Of a stretch of DNA of 64,000 nt, positions 35,626 to 44,524 are shown piece by piece. The stretch covers positions 608,847 through 672,846 of the forward strand of contig VXVC01000012.1 of assembly GCA_009836625.1 (NCBI GenBank), written 5' to 3'. This DNA is from Holophagales bacterium (GTDB taxonomy: Bacteria; Acidobacteriota; Thermoanaerobaculia; Multivoradales; Multivoraceae). The notes beneath the pieces were generated by a model. The model worked only from the letters and a program-made list of their open reading frames with translations. It made no database searches and had not been told where the DNA came from. A program made the translations under genes and the position numbers. The first letter of the stretch is position 1; the number at the start of each line of letters is the position of its first letter.

Positions 35626-37215
35626 CTACTCGATCGCCTCGAGCGGGACCGCGCTCGCGAGTTTGAGATCTCGGCTCGTCACGCGGACCTCGCGCTCGAT
35701 CGCCGCGTCCTGAGCGTGGTCGGTGTAGTAGGTCAGGACGTGCTGGTGCCGCAAGTCCTCCTGGATCTGGTCGAAGACCTTCTGGAACCGCTCGGTGATG
35801 GGTGGGCCACCTGTCAGGAGTTCTACGGTGAAGACCCGTCCGCCTGTCCGCTGACTGATTCGCTTGAGACGGTTGCGGGCTCGGCGTTGTGCAAGCGTGG
35901 TGCTCGATCGGAAGTGTGTGCGACCCGCGGAGTCCCTGACCCTGGTCGTTCTGGTGGACCGATCCAGTTGGATGAAGTAGATCGGAATGCCGCGGCGCTC
36001 GGCCAGCGCGGCTGACTGGTTTCGCTCCGACCGGCTGTGTTCGTCGACGCCGTCGGTCACGACGACCAGCGCCCGGCGGCCCGGCTCGCTCCGATACTGG
36101 AGTAGGGAGAAGAGGATGCCGTCGTTCAGTGCCGTGCCCAACCTGGGCACGAGTGATCGAACCCGGCTCAGGAGGAGGCGTTTGTACTCGGTCAACTCGC
36201 AGGCCAGACGAACCGTGCCGGCGAAGTCGACAACGAAGGCCCTGTCTCCCGTTGACAGGGCAGACTCCAGGAACCCGGATGACACCTCTCTCAGCTGGTG
36301 CCAGATCGGTCTGACGCTGTTCGATGTGTCGATGGCAAGGCCAAGAACCAGGGGTACGTCGTAAGCGGTGTGCAGGGCCACCGCGGGCCGCCTTCGGCCG
36401 TTCTCACGGATCTCGAAGTCCTCGGGAGAGAGTCCGCTCACGGGGTTGCCCTCGTTGTCCGTTACCAGCAACTGGAACTGGACCAGTTCGACGTCGATCT
36501 CGCTCTGGTAGTCGGCGCCCTCGATGAGTTGAGCGTCTTCCGACTCGCGACCGTTGGCGAGCGTCGCCACAACGCGGACGAAGTCGTCTCTGGACGCGTA
36601 CTCCATCAGGGCATCGACCGGGATCGTGCGGGGATCGCCCGGCGCCGCGTCTGCCCCGAAGCGGGACACGGTCTCGACCAGGCGCTCGCCGCGAAGGAAC
36701 GCGACCTGTTCGAGTTTCTCGGACCGTGGCAGCGAGACGTCCACCTCGATCCGCACTGCGTCGTACCCGGACTGCTGCAGGCGGCGCATCGCCTTGATGC
36801 GGACGCCGAATGGTAGGTCCGGTTCGTTGAGGATCATCCGGCCAGTGCCGAGGAGCTCGCCCAGCGCGTCGTAGCCGCGGACTTCGAGGGTCTGTTTCCG
36901 GGGCGGTCGGGCCAGTTCGACGTGGCCTGTGAACGGCTTCTTCCTGACCCTCCTCTTCAGCTCGCCGTCGAGAAGGAAGTCGAGCGCCGTGATCTGCGGA
37001 TGGATGATCAGGGTCTGGATCTCGACCCTGCCGCTGAACGGCTGAAGGTAACCGCGGGTGGGCGGCACGATGTGGATCATCTTCCGCTCCGCGCCCCTCC
37101 GAAAGTCGGGGCTCGCGTCCTGGGCGATGGCCGGCGCCTTCCAGAAGACCGCCGGCGCCGGCGCGAGCACCGCTGCGAGTGCCAGGGCGGTGCGGAAGGG
37201 AGCCGATGGCCGCAC
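35626..37215 (-). CDS. VWFA-domain secreted protein, array member 6 (shortened)
   Basis: The 529-residue protein is the last and shortest of the array. After a signal peptide it goes almost directly into the Ig-like central region (MIHIVPPTRGYLQPFSGRVEIQT, then LEVRGYDALGE). It therefore lacks the N-terminal WxRNxxxSEDP-containing domain of about 150 residues found in its paralogs. The VWFA domain is intact, with the metal site AIDTSNSVRPIW and VVTDGVDEHSR. The C-terminus DLRHQHVLTYYTDH matches the others. The start is GTG at 37215, 15 bases after the preceding gene. It may be a functional short form or an old truncation. Confidence 0.85.
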   Translation of the reverse strand: MRPSAPFRTALALAAVLAPAPAVFWKAPAIAQDASPDFRRGAERKMIHIVPPTRGYLQPFSGRVEIQTLIIHPQITALDFLLDGELKRRVRKKPFTGHVELARPPRKQTLEVRGYDALGELLGTGRMILNEPDLPFGVRIKAMRRLQQSGYDAVRIEVDVSLPRSEKLEQVAFLRGERLVETVSRFGADAAPGDPRTIPVDALMEYASRDDFVRVVATLANGRESEDAQLIEGADYQSEIDVELVQFQLLVTDNEGNPVSGLSPEDFEIRENGRRRPAVALHTAYDVPLVLGLAIDTSNSVRPIWHQLREVSSGFLESALSTGDRAFVVDFAGTVRLACELTEYKRLLLSRVRSLVPRLGTALNDGILFSLLQYRSEPGRRALVVVTDGVDEHSRSERNQSAALAERRGIPIYFIQLDRSTRTTRVRDSAGRTHFRSSTTLAQRRARNRLKRISQRTGGRVFTVELLTGGPPITERFQKVFDQIQEDLRHQHVLTYYTDHAQDAAIEREVRVTSRDLKLASAVPLEAIE

Positions 37216-37230
37216 GCGCTCGCCGCCGTC

Positions 37231-39315
37231 CTAGTCGATTCCCGGCAGCGGGACCGCGCTCAGCAGCCTGAGTCCGCGCCGGGTCACCCTGATCTCCGGT
37301 TCGATGGGGGCGCCCGGCGGGCGATCACTGTAGTAGGTGAGCACGTGCTGATGCCGGAGGTCCTCCTCGATCTGATCGAACACCTGCTCGATTCGCTCGA
37401 CCCACGGCGGATCGTCGCTGAGGAGTGGAATCGCAAAGACACGCCCGCCAGTCTGCTTGCTGATCCACCTGAGCCGTCGGCGTGACTCTTGCTGTTGTCT
37501 TGTCGTGCTGGTCCAGATACCGAAAGGGTCATTGGGCTTGAACGTGTCGTCGGATTGGTCCAGTTCGATGAAGTAGATCGGTAGGCCCAGGCGCTCGGCG
37601 AAGTCGGCGGACTGTCCCGGTCGCGTGCGGCTGCGGGTGTCGACGCCGTCCGTGATCACGACGAGGGCGCGGCGGCCTGGTTCGTGACCGTACTGCAGGA
37701 GCGAGAACAGGAGCCCGTCGTTCACGGCGGTGCCGCCCCACGGGGTCAGTCGACCCAGCGCGCGGGAGAGAAGCCCTCTGTCTTCGGTCAACGGCTGGAG
37801 GAGCCTCACCGCGTCGTCGAAGTCCACGATGAAGGCACGGTCTCCCGGCGTCAGGGCGGTCTCCAGGAAGCTCGCGGCAATGGAGTGCAACTCTCGCCAG
37901 ATCGGTAGCACGCTGTCCGAGGAGTCGACTGCCAGACCCAGGACCAACGGGACGTCGTGGGCGGTATGGAGACCTTCCACCGGGCGTGGTTGGCCGTTCT
38001 CGCGGACCTCGAAGTCGCCGGGTGAGAGGCCGCTGACCGGATTGTCCCGGCGATCCGTCACCAGGATCTGGATCTGGATCAGTTGAACGTCGATTTCGCT
38101 CTGGTAGTCAGCGCCCTGGAGGAGTTGCGCGTCCTCCCGTTCGCGGCCATCGGCCAGACGTGCGCTGACGTGGACGAAATCGTTCGCGTCGATTTCAGCG
38201 ATCAGCGCCCCGACGCGGACCGTACCCCTGGTGTCGAGCGCCGCTTCTTCAGTGAAGTCATCCAGGCTGGAGACGAGTTCTTCGCCGCGATGGAACTCGA
38301 CCCGCTCCAGCGCGGCGCTCCTCGGCACCGAGACGGCCGCTTCGACCCGGACCTGGGCGTCCTCGCCGGAATCCTGGGGGCGGATCCGCGCTATCCGGAC
38401 GGAAAACGGCCTGTGGAGCCGGTTGAGGACGACCGCGTCGTTGCCTGCGTACTCCCCGCCGGGGCCCCAGGCTCGGACTTCGAGCGTCTGCTCACGGGGC
38501 GGCTCGGCCAGTTCGAGATCGGTCGCGAAGGGCGGCCTCCTCACAACCGCGGCGAGCTGCCCGTCGACGAGGAAATCGACCGCGGCGATCCGCGAGTCGA
38601 TGACCAGGGTCCGGATTCGGTGACTGCCGCTCAGCAACTCGCGGTAGCCGCTTCGCGGCGGCACGATACGGATGGCCGCCGCTTCGGCGAGGCGCTCCGG
38701 CCGGCGGATGTCGGGAGGATCGGGTCCAAGTACTCTCTCCGGACGGTCGTACACCGTACGGAACTTCACGCCTGCCGTTCGGTGGCCTCGAAACTCGACG
38801 ACTCGAACCAGTTGGTTGCCGTCGCGGTGGAGCGTCTCGACCCGCCGCCACTCCGCGTTCGAAGTTTCGATCGTAGGCGACTCCCTGAAGCCCACGATGC
38901 GGCCCTCGACGTTGTCGGGCCCATGATTCGTGCGCTTTTCGACGTCGAGCGGATAGGCACGGAGGATGCCCCGGTCGTCGCGGACCATGATCGCCTCGCC
39001 CTTGACCCGGATCAGGATCGTGTCGAACCGATCGGCGGCGTCCCGGGCCAATCTCCGCAGGAGCCGGGCGGCGTAGTTGTTCCCCGGGTACAGGCTGGCG
39101 GTCTTTTGAACCGGATCCTCGCTGAGTCCCTCGTTCCGCATCCAGGGGCCCAGCAGAGGGGTCAGCGAAACGTCGTCGTGCGTCGCCTCGCCGTACGGGG
39201 CGGCCTCGTCGCCGGCTGGTGCGGGCTGTGGCGACCAGGCGTGCACGGTCGGCAACCAGATTGCGAACGCGAGCGTGAGGTGACCCACTGCCCCTGCTTG
39301 AATCCGTTCCCGCAT
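37231..39315 (-). CDS. VWFA-domain secreted protein, array member 5
   Basis: The 694-residue protein has a signal peptide, an N-terminal domain with GPWMRNEGLSEDPVQK, a central Ig-like region (AIRIVPPRSGYRELLSG to LEVRAW), and a VWFA-related domain with the metal site AVDSSDSVLPIW and VVITDGVDTRSR. The tail is DLRHQHVLTYYSDRPPG and EPEIRVTRRGLRLLSAVPL. The ATG lies two bases after the stop of the preceding gene. Such domains bind protein ligands through a divalent metal, so a periplasmic or surface adhesive or scaffolding role is plausible but unproven. Confidence 0.86.
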   Translation of the reverse strand: MRERIQAGAVGHLTLAFAIWLPTVHAWSPQPAPAGDEAAPYGEATHDDVSLTPLLGPWMRNEGLSEDPVQKTASLYPGNNYAARLLRRLARDAADRFDTILIRVKGEAIMVRDDRGILRAYPLDVEKRTNHGPDNVEGRIVGFRESPTIETSNAEWRRVETLHRDGNQLVRVVEFRGHRTAGVKFRTVYDRPERVLGPDPPDIRRPERLAEAAAIRIVPPRSGYRELLSGSHRIRTLVIDSRIAAVDFLVDGQLAAVVRRPPFATDLELAEPPREQTLEVRAWGPGGEYAGNDAVVLNRLHRPFSVRIARIRPQDSGEDAQVRVEAAVSVPRSAALERVEFHRGEELVSSLDDFTEEAALDTRGTVRVGALIAEIDANDFVHVSARLADGREREDAQLLQGADYQSEIDVQLIQIQILVTDRRDNPVSGLSPGDFEVRENGQPRPVEGLHTAHDVPLVLGLAVDSSDSVLPIWRELHSIAASFLETALTPGDRAFIVDFDDAVRLLQPLTEDRGLLSRALGRLTPWGGTAVNDGLLFSLLQYGHEPGRRALVVITDGVDTRSRTRPGQSADFAERLGLPIYFIELDQSDDTFKPNDPFGIWTSTTRQQQESRRRLRWISKQTGGRVFAIPLLSDDPPWVERIEQVFDQIEEDLRHQHVLTYYSDRPPGAPIEPEIRVTRRGLRLLSAVPLPGID

Positions 39316-39317
39316 CG

Positions 39318-41345
39318 CTAGTCGATCCCCGGCAGCGGCACCGCGCTGCGCAGCTTCAACCCGCGCCGGGTGACCCGGATCTCCGGTTCGACCAGCGCCC
39401 CGGGAGGCTGGTCGGTGTAGTACGTCAGAACGTGCTGGCGGCGCAGATCCTCTTCGATCCGGGCGAAGACCTGCTCGATCGGCTCGCCCCACCAGCGCGT
39501 GTCGCCGTGGAGCTCCAGGTGGAAGAGACGGCCTCCCGTCGCTTCGGCGATGCGCTGGAGTCGCTCGCGGTTGCGGCGAAGAACAGCAACGCCGGGGTCC
39601 CCGGCGCGGGAGTTGTCGAGTTCGATGAAGTAAATCGGCAGACCCAGCCGCTCCGCGAACTCACTGGACTGCTCTGGGCGCGAACGGCTGTGTTGATCGG
39701 CGCCATCGGTGATCACGACCAGCGCCCGTCGACCCGGCTCGCCGCGGTACTGGAGGAGGGAGAAGAGGAGTCCATCGTTCAGGGCCGTGCCGCCCATCGG
39801 GATCAGGTAGTCGAGTCGGTCGGACAGCAGCGGTTCGTCTTCCGTCAGCGGCTGGACGAGGCGCACGGTGTGATCGAAGTCGACGAGGAAGGCCCGGTCC
39901 CCGGGCGTCACCGCGGTTTCCAGGAAGCTCCGCGCGATGAACTTAAGGCGACTCCAGGTGGGCAGCATGCTGTCCGACGAATCGACCGCGAGCCCCAGGA
40001 CGAGAGGCACGTCGTAGGCGGTGTGGAGGTCTACTGCAGGGCGGCTCCGGCCGTTCTCGCGTATCTCGAAGTCCCCGGGCGAGAGTCCGCTCACCGGATT
40101 GCCGTCGCGGTCGGTCACCAGCACCTGGAACTGGACAAGCTGGATGTCGATCTCGCTCTGGAACTCGGAGCCCTGGAGGAGTTGCGCGTCTTCACGCTCA
40201 CGGCCGTCGGTGAGCTTCGCGACGACGCGGATGAAGTCGTCGGGCAGGGCGCCGTCGACCAGCGCCTCGACCTGAATCGTGCGCGCGGCGCCTGCGGCTG
40301 CCTCTCGCCCAAAGTGACGCACAGCCTCGACGAGAAGGTTGCTCCGGTAGAACTCGACCCGCTCGAGCGTCGCGCCGCGGGGTAGCGAAAGCGAGGCAGC
40401 TACCCGGATCGCGGCGTTTCCGCCTACCGGAACGCTCCTTATGGCCGCGATGCGGGCGGCGAAAGGTCGGTCCACCTGGTTGAGGGGGAAATCGTCGCGG
40501 CCGAGGTACTCTCCGTTCCTGTCGTAAGCGACGACTCCGAGCTCCTGCTGGCGAGGTGGGTCGGCCAGACGGATGCGAGTCCTGAAGGGCCGTTTCCGGA
40601 CCCGTCTGATTCGTTCGCCGTCGAGAGAGAACTCGACTTCGACGATTCGCGGGTCGATGATCAGTGTCTGGATCTCGACGCGTCCGCTGAGTAGTTCGCC
40701 GTAACCGCGTTCGGGCGGCAGGATGCGGATGGCGGCCGGAGGGTCGGTCACCGGGGACTCCAGGTCGAGCGGTCCCGGCCTCTCGTAGACCGTGTCGACC
40801 TGGAACGGGGGCAGGCCGCGAGGTTCGAGGTCGGTCCACCGTACGAGCCACTCGCGCTCCCGGAAGAAGGTGTCGGTCTGACGTCCGTAGGGCTCGACGA
40901 TCTCGATCGTCAGTGTCTCGCCGGCTTCGAGAATGCGCCCCTTGACGCCACGACCGAGGTGGCGCCGCCTTCCGTTGTACGGGAGAACGCGCGTGCCGCC
41001 GCGGCCGTCGAGGAGCGCGACGTCGCGTTCGAGAGTGCGGATCATGAGCGTCTCGAAACTGTCGGCGACTCCTTGCGCGATCTCGCGCAGTCTTGACAGG
41101 TCCTGTTCCGACTCGAGGTCGAGACTCTCGACCTTGTGGACAGGGTGTTCGCTGAACGCGTCGTTTCTGATCCACGGTCCGAGGACGCTGGAGGAGCGGA
41201 GTTCCTCGCTGATGTCGAGGAAGCCGAACGTTTGATTGCCTGGGGGTTGTCCCGCGCTCGGTGCCGGCAGAAGACCCGTGAGGGCCAGTACCGACGCTGC
41301 CGCCAACCTCACGGGCCGCTCCCACCTTCGACCTGGGCTCATCAT
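39318..41345 (-). CDS. VWFA-domain secreted protein, array member 4
   Basis: The 675-residue protein has the same architecture as member 5: signal peptide, GPWIRNDAFSEHPVHK (His replacing the usual Asp), the Ig-like region AIRILPPERGYGELLSG, VWFA with AVDSSDSMLPTW and VVITDGADQHSR, and the tail DLRRQHVLTYYTDQPPG. It differs from member 5 mainly in the N-terminal domain, while the VWFA and tail regions are close to it. This suggests these two are the most recently diverged pair. Confidence 0.86.
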   Translation of the reverse strand: MMSPGRRWERPVRLAAASVLALTGLLPAPSAGQPPGNQTFGFLDISEELRSSSVLGPWIRNDAFSEHPVHKVESLDLESEQDLSRLREIAQGVADSFETLMIRTLERDVALLDGRGGTRVLPYNGRRRHLGRGVKGRILEAGETLTIEIVEPYGRQTDTFFREREWLVRWTDLEPRGLPPFQVDTVYERPGPLDLESPVTDPPAAIRILPPERGYGELLSGRVEIQTLIIDPRIVEVEFSLDGERIRRVRKRPFRTRIRLADPPRQQELGVVAYDRNGEYLGRDDFPLNQVDRPFAARIAAIRSVPVGGNAAIRVAASLSLPRGATLERVEFYRSNLLVEAVRHFGREAAAGAARTIQVEALVDGALPDDFIRVVAKLTDGREREDAQLLQGSEFQSEIDIQLVQFQVLVTDRDGNPVSGLSPGDFEIRENGRSRPAVDLHTAYDVPLVLGLAVDSSDSMLPTWSRLKFIARSFLETAVTPGDRAFLVDFDHTVRLVQPLTEDEPLLSDRLDYLIPMGGTALNDGLLFSLLQYRGEPGRRALVVITDGADQHSRSRPEQSSEFAERLGLPIYFIELDNSRAGDPGVAVLRRNRERLQRIAEATGGRLFHLELHGDTRWWGEPIEQVFARIEEDLRRQHVLTYYTDQPPGALVEPEIRVTRRGLKLRSAVPLPGID

Positions 41346-41364
41346 CGGCGAACTGCCGCCGTGG

Positions 41365-43656
41365 CTACTCGATCGTCTCGAGCGGCAACGCGCTTCGCAC
41401 CCGGAGGCCTCTTTGGGTCATCCGCACTTCCGGCTCCACGGCCGAGCCGAACGGACGCTCGCTGTAGTACGTCAGGACGTACTGGCGCCGCAACTCTTCC
41501 TCGATGTGGTCGAACACGCTGGCCATCTGGTCGATCGACTCGATCTGGAACAGGCGGCCGCCGGTCGGCCCGGTGATCAGCCGCATGCTGTTGCGGAGGT
41601 TCGCGTCGTCCATCGTCGTTGGGCCGAAGCCGAGGGAGCGCATGGCGACGACGTAGACGGGCACTCCCAACCGCTTTCCGAAATCGATCGCGCGGGTTGG
41701 GTCGGAGCGGCTGTTCGAGTCGAAGCCGTCGGTGACGACGACCAGGGCGCGCCGGCCTGGTGTCTCTCCGTACTGCAGGAGGGAGAACAGGATCGCGTCG
41801 TAGAGGGCGGTCTGGCCCTGAGGGAAGAGGCGTTCCAGGCCGCGCGCCAGCAGTGGTTTGCTGCCGGTGAGGGGCTGCACGAGGCGGAGCGTCGAGTCGA
41901 AGTCGACCAGAAAGGCCTGGTCGCGCCAGGTCAGGGCGCCGTTCAGGAAGGCCTCGGCGATCGCGTTCGTCCGGCGCCAGATCGGCTCCATGCTGCCCGA
42001 GGAGTCGATCGCCAGCCCCAGGGACAGGGGGATGTCGTTCGAGACGTAGAGATTCTCGACCTGGCGCCGCTGGCCGTTCTCGCGGACCTCGAAGTCCTCC
42101 GGCGTGAGATCGCCGACCGGGTTGCCGCTTCGGTCGACGACGAGTACCTGGAGCTGGACGAGCTGGACGTCGATCTCGGCCTGGAACCGGGCGCCCTGGA
42201 GCAGTTCGACATCTTCGAGTTCCCGGCCGTCTCCCAGGCGCGCCACGACCCGGACGAAGTCCTGGGGCGTGACGCCGGAGATCGGGACGTCGGCCGCCAC
42301 CGAGCGCACGCCGCTCGGCCCGGCCTCACCCTCGAAGTCATCGAACGACGCGACCAGCCGTTCCGTGCGGTAGAACTCGACGCGCTCCAGCGTCTCTGCG
42401 CGCGGCACGGAGATGCCGGCCTCCACGCGAACGATTGCCTGGCCGCCGGTATCGCCGGCAGTGATGCCGGCGATACGCACCGCGAATGGGGGATCTAGGC
42501 GGTTCAGAACGATCCTGTCGGTTCCCGCGTGGGCGCCCCGGGCGCTGGTCGCGCGAACCTCGATCGTCTGCTCGCGAGGCGGATCGGCGAGCCTGATCCG
42601 TGCCTCGAACGGCGGTGTGGTGACGCGGGCCGCCGGCTCGCCGTCGAGAAGGAACTCGACGACGGCGATCTGCGGGTCGATGGTGAGGGTCTGAATCACG
42701 ATCCGGCCGGTGAGCAACTCGCGGTAGCCGCGCTCGGGCGGCAGAATGCGGATCGTCGCCGGCCGCGCGCTCCGTGCGCTGTCCGCGCGCTCCGGCCGCC
42801 TCCCGCCGCGACCGCCCTCGACCGGCGGCAGGAAGTCCGCCTTGTTGAAGCCGTCCTCGTCCGGTTCGGCGGCAGCCTCGCTGGCGCGCCGCGTGGACGC
42901 CGGAACCGGGACCGCGGGCGCGTCGCCGGAGCGCTCGTAGACGGTGCGGAACGAGAGATCGGCGAAGCGTCCTCCCTGGAGGTCGGTTACGAGAACGAGC
43001 CGATCGCCCTCCAGGTAGAAGGTCTCGATCCGCTGGCGCCCCTGGGAGGCAGTCTCGACCTCGAGCGAGTCACCGAGAAGGCGGGCGCGGCTACGGCCGC
43101 CGAAGCCGTCGGCGATGTCGCGCCCGTCGAGATAGAGGATGCGGTCCTCGCGCTTCGCGTTGCGGATCAGAAGCTGGGGGTCGTCGATGCGGATCAGCAG
43201 GACGTCGAGCCGCTCGGCGAGTTCTCGCGCCATCTCGCGCATTCCCGACGGGCCGTCCTGTGTGGCGCCCGGCTGTCGGCCGGTGCGGCCGCCGCCGAAT
43301 CCGCCACGGCCTGAACCGCCCTGGCCGCCGCGGCCGAAGCCGCCGGTGCGTCCGCTGCCGGGGTTCGCGCCCGGCGACCGGCCCGGGCCTCCGCCGAAGG
43401 TCTGCCCGTAGGTCTCCTCGAGCTTTTCGATCGGGTCTTCGCTCAGCTTCTCGTCCCGGACCCAGATGCCCGGGATGGCGGCGACCGGGTCGTCGACCAC
43501 GGTGGCGACCGACGTGTGCTGTGGAGCGGCCTCCTGAGCGAGGGCCGGGGCTGTGGAGGGCGCGATGAGCAGGCCCAAGACGCTCGCTGTCAGCCACGTG
43601 CTTGCGGAGCGGAGGGAGCGAAGCCGGTTTCGCCCGTTTTCGTCGTTCCTCGTCAT
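41365..43656 (-). CDS. VWFA-domain secreted protein, array member 3, with Gly/Arg-rich insert
   Basis: At 763 residues this is the longest array member. After a signal peptide and GIWVRDEKLSEDPIEK it has a low-complexity Gly/Arg/Phe-rich stretch of about 45 residues (around residues 87-131) absent from its paralogs. An extra acidic linker lies near residue 260. The Ig-like region TIRILPPERGYRELLTG and the VWFA domain with AIDSSGSMEPIW (a canonical metal site) and VVTDGFDSNSR follow. The tail is ELRRQYVLTYYSERPFG. The start ATG at 43656 has AGAGGCGG upstream. Confidence 0.86.
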   Translation of the reverse strand: MTRNDENGRNRLRSLRSASTWLTASVLGLLIAPSTAPALAQEAAPQHTSVATVVDDPVAAIPGIWVRDEKLSEDPIEKLEETYGQTFGGGPGRSPGANPGSGRTGGFGRGGQGGSGRGGFGGGRTGRQPGATQDGPSGMREMARELAERLDVLLIRIDDPQLLIRNAKREDRILYLDGRDIADGFGGRSRARLLGDSLEVETASQGRQRIETFYLEGDRLVLVTDLQGGRFADLSFRTVYERSGDAPAVPVPASTRRASEAAAEPDEDGFNKADFLPPVEGGRGGRRPERADSARSARPATIRILPPERGYRELLTGRIVIQTLTIDPQIAVVEFLLDGEPAARVTTPPFEARIRLADPPREQTIEVRATSARGAHAGTDRIVLNRLDPPFAVRIAGITAGDTGGQAIVRVEAGISVPRAETLERVEFYRTERLVASFDDFEGEAGPSGVRSVAADVPISGVTPQDFVRVVARLGDGRELEDVELLQGARFQAEIDVQLVQLQVLVVDRSGNPVGDLTPEDFEVRENGQRRQVENLYVSNDIPLSLGLAIDSSGSMEPIWRRTNAIAEAFLNGALTWRDQAFLVDFDSTLRLVQPLTGSKPLLARGLERLFPQGQTALYDAILFSLLQYGETPGRRALVVVTDGFDSNSRSDPTRAIDFGKRLGVPVYVVAMRSLGFGPTTMDDANLRNSMRLITGPTGGRLFQIESIDQMASVFDHIEEELRRQYVLTYYSERPFGSAVEPEVRMTQRGLRVRSALPLETIE

Positions 43657-43719
43657 GTTGACCGCCTCTATGTCTTATGCAGGATACAGGCCAGCGGCTT
43701 GCGGTCCGCCAGGAGCTCG

Positions 43720-44472
43720 TTAGATCGCCAGAAAGTCCCGCACTCCCTTCAACACGCACACGGCCCCCAGCGCCAGGATCACCGGCCCGGTGACCCGCCG
43801 GAACTGACGGTCGTCGAACCGGTCGAGAAGGCGGGTTCCGATCCGCGCGCCGGCCACCGCGAGCGTCATGCCGCCTGCGATCAGCCAGGGGGAGAGCCGG
43901 TCGTCGGGCAGCTCCGGCAGGACCGTGCGGGACACCCAGACGTAGTAGCCGATCTTGAGCAGATGACCGACGGTCTGGGTGAACGCCTTGGTGGCGACGA
44001 TCGTGCGCCGGTCGACCTTCGTTTCGAGGTAGAACGCGTCGAGCAGGGGGCCGGACGCGCCGGCGAGAAGCTGCGCGCCGGTGACGGTCAGGCCGCAGAG
44101 CGCGGCCGTGCGCCGGTTGCGGACGTCGAGTCCCCGCAGAGCCGGCAGCAGCCGGGCAACCCAGGGGAAGCTGCCGACGACGATCAGGACCAGCGCCGGG
44201 TCGGGCACGAAGGCGATCGCCACGAACAGCAGCACGGCCAGCGATGCGCCGGCGCCGTACCACGGCAGCACGGACCACATCATGCGGTCGCGGAGGAAGA
44301 GGAATCTGGCGCCGTTCGATGTCGCCTGCACGGCGCCGTGCAGGATCATCGCTCCGGTGACCGGCAGGACGCTCGCCAGCACGGCCATCAGCATCAGACC
44401 GCCGGCCATGCCGAGCACGCCGGAGATGACGGCGGTCAGGAGAACGGTCGCGAGAATCGCTGCCGGGAGCAT
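43720..44472 (-). CDS. TauE/SafE-type permease inside the VWFA array
   Basis: The 250-residue integral membrane protein has about seven or eight hydrophobic helices, starting MLPAAILATVLLTAVISGVLGMAGG. It contains the two short Gly-rich motifs (SGVLGMAGGLML and a later internal repeat with GASGPLLDAF) of the sulfite exporter TauE/SafE family, predicted anion or organosulfur exporters. It sits between array members 2 and 3, with gaps of 52 and 63 bases, all on the same strand. The transported ion is not known from sequence. Confidence 0.82.
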   Translation of the reverse strand: MLPAAILATVLLTAVISGVLGMAGGLMLMAVLASVLPVTGAMILHGAVQATSNGARFLFLRDRMMWSVLPWYGAGASLAVLLFVAIAFVPDPALVLIVVGSFPWVARLLPALRGLDVRNRRTAALCGLTVTGAQLLAGASGPLLDAFYLETKVDRRTIVATKAFTQTVGHLLKIGYYVWVSRTVLPELPDDRLSPWLIAGGMTLAVAGARIGTRLLDRFDDRQFRRVTGPVILALGAVCVLKGVRDFLAI

Positions 44473-44524
44473 CCGGGAGAACTGGGCGGTGACTGGGTGC
44501 GACGCGCTCTGCCGCAGCGGCAGA

